From NCBI RefSeq assembly GCF_050003625.1, contig NC_134400.1, positions 226,526,085-226,590,084 on the forward strand: a stretch of DNA of 64,000 nucleotides, given 5' to 3'. Of the stretch, positions 59,053 through 64,000 are shown piece after piece. Position 1 is the first letter of the stretch. Every line of letters starts with the position of its first letter. The notes beneath the pieces were generated by a model. It was not told the origin of the DNA. It made no database searches and saw only the letters and a list, made by a program, of their open reading frames with translations. Source of the stretch: Haematobia irritans (lineage: Eukaryota; Arthropoda; Insecta; Diptera; Muscidae). A program made the position numbers and the translations under genes.

Positions 59053-59285
59053 CTTTATTCATGCCCCAATTTTTTGGCCATCTGAATAAATATTTAATGT
59101 TAACGACACAAAAGCAAGAAAACTAAACAAGAAAATGTTATAGGTAAAATTCAGTATATGCTGCAAAGCCTCTTGAACAGTTCCAACTGTTTTCTTTTTA
59201 TTTTACCCATTTTTATTGTGTTAAGGTGTGTTTTACTAAAAGCTTCCTTATTTATTGAAGCCCGGCGGGATTGGGCATTAGAGGG
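59053..59285. mobile_element. TTAA-target MITE, second copy of the 9167 family
   Basis: It shares AAGCAAGAAA, CAGTATATGCTGCAAAG and GTGTTTTACTAAAAGCTTCC with 9167-9408. The right end GGGCATTAGAGGG is followed by TTAA (59286-59289); the left end is worn but follows TTAA at 59049-59052. Confidence 0.8.
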
Positions 59286-59459
59286 TTAACTAAAGAATAG
59301 AAAAATTATACACAAATGAAGCGTAAATATCTAAAAAACTCATGAAAATTTTAAATTTTACCGCAAAATCCAAACCAAAATCATACTGTCTTGGTGAATA
59401 TTTTCTAAATAATGATGAAGAAGGCAATTTTATTATTATATATTATTCCAAATGCTATA

Positions 59460-61312
59460 TTTATACCCTCCACCCTAAGATGGTGGTTTTTTAAGTTCAT
59501 CATTCCGTTTGTAACAGATCGAAAAATTGCTCTAAGACCCCATAAAGAATAGGGTGGTTAAATTTTCAAGGGCCGATGTTGATTTTGAATAAAACACAAA
59601 CTATTTAGGACATTATTGTAATTTTATTTTATTATGATATATTCGTATTACTCAATTATGTATGGAACAAACTATAGGCCAAATAGACGCCGCGACCTCG
59701 GTGGCACACCTCCATCCGATGGTCCAAATTTTCGATGACGCTGGGGCATAATTGAGGTTCTATGCCGTTAATGTGCCGAATTATCTCGTCCTTTAGCTAT
59801 TGAATTGTTGCTGGCTTATCGACGTACACCTTTTCTTTCAAATAACCACAAAGAAAAAAGTCCAACGGTGTCAAATCACATGATCTTGGCGGTCAATTGA
59901 CATTGCCATTACGTGAGATAACACGGACATTAAATTTGTTGCGCAAAAGAGCCATTGTTTCGTTAGCTGTGTGGCAAATTCGGGCCATACAAAGTTCGTT
60001 ATCATCTTACGATAGCGAACACCATTCACAGTAACTGCCTGACCGGCCTCATTTTGGAAAAAATACGACCCGATGATGGTCGGTCCGTCTGTTGAAATCA
60101 CGCCAACTTCCGTTCGAAACAAGCTATCGACTTGAAACTTGGCACAAGAAGTTGTTATTGATATAGGTCGTATCTTATTGGAAAAGGGCCATATCGCATT
60201 ACTTTACGTATAGCCCCCATATAAACCGATCCCCAGATTTGACCTTCGGAGAAATTTTGCACTAGGAGTACAATTGGTAGTATAGTCAAATGTGCCAAAT
60301 TTTATTGAAATCGGTTCAGATTTAGATATAGCTTCCATATATATCTTTCGTACGATATGCACTTATATGGATTCAGTCTGAGTTTTACCCTGATTTGGTT
60401 GAAATTTTGCTCAAACATAACGCTTGGCCATATAGTCACGAGTGCAAAATTTGATTGAAATCGGTTCAAATTTAGATATAACACCCATATATATCTTTCG
60501 TCCGATTTAGACTCATATGACAACAGAGGCCAAAGTTTACTACCGATTTTCGTGAAGTTTTGCACAGAGAGTATAATTAATATTCTAGCAATGCTTGGTA
60601 AATTTGATTGAAGTCGATTCAGATTTAGGTGTCGTTATGTGTGTTAAATTTGGTTAAAATCTTTAATATTTTAGATATTTAAGTGTGTAAAGTTTGATCT
60701 GATTTGGTTCAGATTTAGATAAAACCCCCATATATTCGTGTTTCCAGTTATTACAAATATGACCAAAATTCCCACACTTTAGACAAAACTCTGTGATGAT
60801 TTCCTCATATCTTAGTCATATCCTGTAGTGCCAGAATTTCCACAGAACAGTTGATTTTTAAATTTTCGACTTGACCAAATAATATGTTACAACCCACACT
60901 TGACCACATATCTTGGCGAGATCTACCAATATCCTTTTAAAATCGCCACTGGTGAGTAGCAAAAATTGCAAATATTACTAAAATTTTCCTATATTTGGTA
61001 TACATATGTATCGCCTGATAAATCATAAATGTCCTTTTGTACACTTGCATTAAAATTTCTCTCGCTTCATATTTCCCATATTTTTTACTAACATTGTGTT
61101 TCATCCCATGGTGATAGCCGATTTTAATTCTAGTGTTTTTGTACAAATATTCTCTTCATTATAAGTATTTGTATCTGGAAATGCAAACCTTTGCATAGCT
61201 CCCAGCAAATTTGAAGTAGTTAAGGTGGTAACACAAATGTTGGTATACATAGTGGTGAAGGGTATAATATAGTCGGCCCAGCCCGACTTTAGACTTTACT
61301 TACTTGTTTTTT
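59460..61312 (-). repeat. Dispersed repeat family, reverse copy
   Basis: Read on the minus strand it begins AACAAGTAAGTAAAGTCTAA with GTCGGGC and contains GGGTGTTATATCTAAATTTG-type blocks, ending near a TATACCCTCCACCC at 59463. It matches 33905-39305 and 41850-43540. A degraded mariner lies inside (59552-60085). Confidence 0.7.
59552..60085 (-). pseudogene. DD41D mariner-type transposase relic
   Basis: A GGGTGGTTAAATTTTCAAGG end follows TA at 59550-59551. The minus strand encodes GSYFFQNEAGQAVTVNGVRY, then after a deletion HTANETMALL, and then SCDLTPLDFFLCGYLKEKVY, each matching the intact transposase at 61521-62606. The segment with the second catalytic Asp (WFQQDGAT) is deleted, a stop replaces a Trp before PPRSCD, and the 5' half is gone. 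Confidence 0.85.
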
Positions 61313-61413
61313 ACTAACATTGTGTTCCACCCCAGGGCATTAGCAGACATAAATTTTAAGTCAATAGAATTTTGGTCTTAAATATATTGTCGGTTCAGAT
61401 TTAAATGCATGTA

Positions 61414-62719
61414 AAGGGTGATTTGTTAAGAGCTTTATAACTTTTTAAAAAAAAAAAACGCATAAAATATGCAAAATCTCATCGGTTCTTTATTTGAAAC
61501 GTTAGATTGGTCCATGACATTTACTTTTTGAAGATAATTTCATTTAAATGTTGACCGCGGCTGCGTCTTAGGTGGTCCATTCGGAAAGTCCAATTTTGGG
61601 CAACTTTTTCGAGCATTTCGGCCGGAATAGCCCGAATTTCTTCGGAAATGTTGTCTTCCAAAGCTGGAATAGTTGCTGGCTTATTTCTGTAGACTTTAGA
61701 CTTGACGTAGCCCCACAAAAAATAGTCTAAAGGCGTCAAATCGCATGATCTTGGTGGCCAACTTACCGGTCCATTTCTTGAGATGAATTGTTCTCCGAAG
61801 TTTTCCCTCAAAATGGCCATAGAATCGCGAGCTGTGTGGCATGTAGCGCCATCTTGTTGAAACCACATGTCAACCAAGTTCAGTTCTTCCATTTTTGGCA
61901 ACAAAAAGTTTGTTAGCATCGAACGATAGCGATCGCCATTCACCGTAACGTTGCGTCCAACAGCATCTTTGAAAAAATACGGTCCAATGATTCCACCAGC
62001 GTACAAACCACACCAAACAGTGCATTTTTCGGGATGCATGGGCAGTTCTTGAACGGCTTCTGGTTGCTCTTCACTCCAAATGCGGCAATTTTGCTTATTT
62101 ACGTAGCCATTCAACCAGAAATGAGCCTCATCGCTGAACAAAATTTGTCGATAAAAAAGCGGATTTTCTGCCAACTTTACTAGGGCCCATTCACTGAAAA
62201 TTCGACGTTGTGGCAGATCGTTCGGCTTCAGTTCTTGCACGAGCTGTATTTTATACGGTTTTACACCAAGATCTTTGCGTAAAATCTTCCATGTGGTCGA
62301 ATAACACAAACCCAATTGCTGCGAACGGCGACGAATCGACATTTCACGGTCTTCAGCAACACTCTCAGAAACAGACGCAATATTCTCTTCTGTACGCACT
62401 GTACACATTCGTGTGGTTGGTTTAATGTCCAATAAAGTAAACTGAGTGCGAAACTTGGTCACAATCGCATTAATTGTTTGCTCACTTGGTCGATTATGTA
62501 GACCAAAAATCGGACGTAAAGCGCGAAACACATTTCGAACCGAACACTGATTTTGGTAATAAAATTCAATGATTTGCAAGCGTTGCTCGTTAGTAAGTCT
62601 ATTCATGATGAAATGTCAAAGCATACTGAGCATCTTTCTCTTTGACACCATGTCTGAAATCCCACGTGATCTGTCAAATACTAATGCATGAAAATCCTAA
62701 CCTCAAAAGAATCACCCTT
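61414..62719 (-). mobile_element. Complete DD41D mariner-type element, 1306 bp
   Basis: The ends are AAGGGTGATT and AATCACCCTT, each flanked by TA (61412-61413 and 62720-62721). The terminal repeat is perfect for 10 bases only and then decays, which is short for the group. The single gene fills most of the element. The neighbouring repeat copy at 63366 provides the empty site. Intact ends, an open gene and a clean target duplication suggest a young, possibly active insertion. Confidence 0.92.
61521..62606 (-). CDS. Mariner-superfamily transposase, DD41D, full length
   Basis: The 361-residue protein is the DNA-cleaving and joining enzyme that moves the element at TA sites, acting in the nucleus. 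Residues 1-115 hold two helix-turn-helix regions for end binding (EQRLQIIEFYY near 7-17; RRRSQQLGLCYSTTWKILR near 92-110). The catalytic domain has Asp159 in FSDEAHF, Asp252 in FQQDGATCH and Asp294 in LTPLDYFLWG. The 41 residues between the last two define DD41D, as in the rosa group known from tephritid flies. No stops or frameshifts are seen, all three acidic residues are present, and the length is normal for the family. The first ATG fits the start of the conserved N-terminus. The gene is intronless. Activity is inferred, not shown. Confidence 0.93.
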   Translation of the reverse strand: MNRLTNEQRLQIIEFYYQNQCSVRNVFRALRPIFGLHNRPSEQTINAIVTKFRTQFTLLDIKPTTRMCTVRTEENIASVSESVAEDREMSIRRRSQQLGLCYSTTWKILRKDLGVKPYKIQLVQELKPNDLPQRRIFSEWALVKLAENPLFYRQILFSDEAHFWLNGYVNKQNCRIWSEEQPEAVQELPMHPEKCTVWCGLYAGGIIGPYFFKDAVGRNVTVNGDRYRSMLTNFLLPKMEELNLVDMWFQQDGATCHTARDSMAILRENFGEQFISRNGPVSWPPRSCDLTPLDYFLWGYVKSKVYRNKPATIPALEDNISEEIRAIPAEMLEKVAQNWTFRMDHLRRSRGQHLNEIIFKK

Positions 62720-62862
62720 TATATGGGAACATAAATCTTTATATATACCACTCAAAAAATTTGAAGGAATTCAGATGGTGTCGAAAATGTAGATCACAAA
62801 GTGGTGCAGGGTATAATATAGTCGGCCCTGTCCGACTATAGACTTTCCTTACTTGTTTTTCT

Positions 62863-63262
62863 ATAGAAAAATTTGCCAAAATTTTATTTCTATAGAAAAT
62901 TTTCTCAAAATTTAGCATATTTATTGAAAATGTATTTCTATAGTAAATATTCATATAATGTTATTTCGTGCTGATGGTCACTGATTGTTAAAAAACCTCT
63001 AATATAAATCTTTCGACCTATTATAAATTAAATTTTGCGAAATTGCCTAAAAATGTATACCCTGCGTCGCACTCTTTATAGAAGTATTACAATATACATT
63101 GTCCAAATCGAGTGAGGTAAATAGCATCATAAACCTTTATACAAAGCACTCAACAAAATTGAAGGATTGAGATTTTATCAAAATGTGGATCTAAATACAA
63201 AGTTGTGTATATTATAGTCTGCCCCACCAGACTTCAGATTTTCTTATTATTATTATTATTTT
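62863..63262 (-). repeat. Dispersed repeat family, third reverse fragment
   Basis: A TATAGTCTGCCCCACCAGAC piece at 63210-63230 is the degraded start of another copy; the region between contains TTCTATAGAAAATTTT-type sequence. No gene. Confidence 0.5.
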
Positions 63263-63479
63263 TTTTTACTAAAATTATGTTTCGTCCCATAAAGTTAGAT
63301 TCAAATATTAAGTACGTAGATTTTGTTGAAGTGTATACAATTTTGTCTAAATCGGTGCAGATTCAAATTCATGCATATGGGAATATCAACCTTTATATAG
63401 CTCGCAACAAACTTGAGATGGTATCAATGAATTTGGTCCACAATGAAGGGTATAATACATTATTTTTTTATTAAACATA

Positions 63480-64000
63480 GGAACGACATTGGCCTGAATT
63501 CGAAACATAGAGTACAAGTACACACACTTTTTCATTAGAAATAAGTTGTTTAAGCACACTATACGAGTGCTGGAGATCATGATCGCACTGAATAATCCAT
63601 GTAGACGGTATTTCCCGTGATTGTTATGGTAATATTACACGGGACAAACTGTTTTTGAAGATTTCCAAAAGCATAGTGCCCTCTATACTCTATAAATCGG
63701 AGCCATAACGTGTCTAAAAAACGACCCCCAGACCATAATATTACCCCCACCATTATTGAAGGAACTGTTTTTATTTCTTGGATTAAGACTTTTCTTTGGA
63801 CCTTCGTACTAAACTTCCACCACCCGAGCCATGCAATTTAAACTTTGATTTGTAGGAAAATAAAACACATTTCACTGATTCTCATGCCATTTAAGGTGTT
63901 TTTGTAAAAATTTAAGGCGCGGTTAAATTTTTTCGAACTCCATAATTATTGTGAGTCTCACGAAATACAGAGAAGGCCTTTGACGAAATGTCCAAATGAA
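63480..64000 (-). pseudogene. Tc1-like transposase relic, cut by the window end
   Basis: The minus strand encodes NNGGGNIMVWGSFFRHVMAP and IYRV, matching the GGGSIMVWGCF core of Tc1 transposases. Further on come DHDLQHSYSVLKQL (family QDNDPKHTS, second Asp) and NSG-NVV (family NSPDLNVVE). Stops and frame changes separate the blocks. The rest of the gene lies beyond position 64000. Confidence 0.8.

Larger units (their letters stand above)
61313..62862 (-). repeat. Dispersed repeat family, reverse copy hosting the mariner
   Basis: The minus strand starts near 62862 with AACAAGTAAGGAAAGTCTAT and GTCGGACAGGGCC. Removing 61414-62719 joins ATTTAAATGCATG to TATATGGGAACATAAATC, which parallels AAATTCATGCATATGGGAAT at 63366-63385 in a neighbouring copy. 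Confidence 0.7.

Noticed and set aside
62210..62425. Plus-strand ORF within the mariner
   Set aside because: It is a shadow of the intact transposase gene on the minus strand.

Overview
The window is AT-rich eukaryotic nuclear DNA with no prokaryotic gene organisation. It most likely comes from a brachyceran (muscid-like) fly. The evidence for a fly is a dispersed tRNA-derived SINE ending in CCTAACC repeats, Tc1, mariner and pogo/Tigger elements, foldback elements, and a cytochrome b5 pseudogene whose residues match dipteran Cyt-b5. The species assignment is inference.

Almost everything recognisable is mobile or repetitive DNA. I found only one good candidate for host coding sequence: a first coding exon on the minus strand at 52709-52796, with a good Kozak context and a GTAAGT donor. 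Weaker possibilities are exon-like ORFs at 3038-3355, 17387-17533 and 47290-47470. The region may be the promoter and long first intron of that minus-strand gene.

The centre (19-31 kb) holds the most striking structure. A 2-bp-target element (19059-31699) has been split by two foldback elements. FB1 (20072-28227, 8156 bp) has outer arms followed by two inverted arrays of a 165-bp repeat, 14 and 23 copies, around a 1.5-kb spacer. FB2 (28396-30069, 1674 bp) is the same design in miniature: 164-bp units, 6 and 4 copies, meeting head-to-head with no spacer. Each is flanked by a perfect 9-bp duplication. A second, uninterrupted copy of the host element (34766-37842) supplies the empty sites and confirms the boundaries to the base. 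Both host copies carry a reiterated series of short exon-like modules bounded by TTTCAG and GTAAG signals.

That second copy sits in a three-level nest: a 153-bp tandem-repeat element (33905-39305) was invaded by a CTAG-TIR element (34612-38401), which was invaded in turn by the host-element copy.

Other regions. The left part (0-19 kb) holds SINE pieces, short tandem arrays, TTAA-target MITEs, and two inverted copies of a CACCC-end element. At 31.7-33.6 kb there is a pogo/Tigger relic and a SINE. At 41.8-47 kb there are further dispersed repeats, a hAT-like element rich in CGTGAGT, and TA-flanked CACWGAAAAA elements. At 53.9-55.2 kb there is a GC-rich hAT nest. At 57-64 kb there is a truncated SINE with a 13-bp duplication, a cytochrome b5 pseudogene, two Tc1 relics, a DD41D mariner relic, and a complete DD41D mariner-type element (61414-62719) with an intact 361-residue transposase, the only convincing full-length protein gene in the window.
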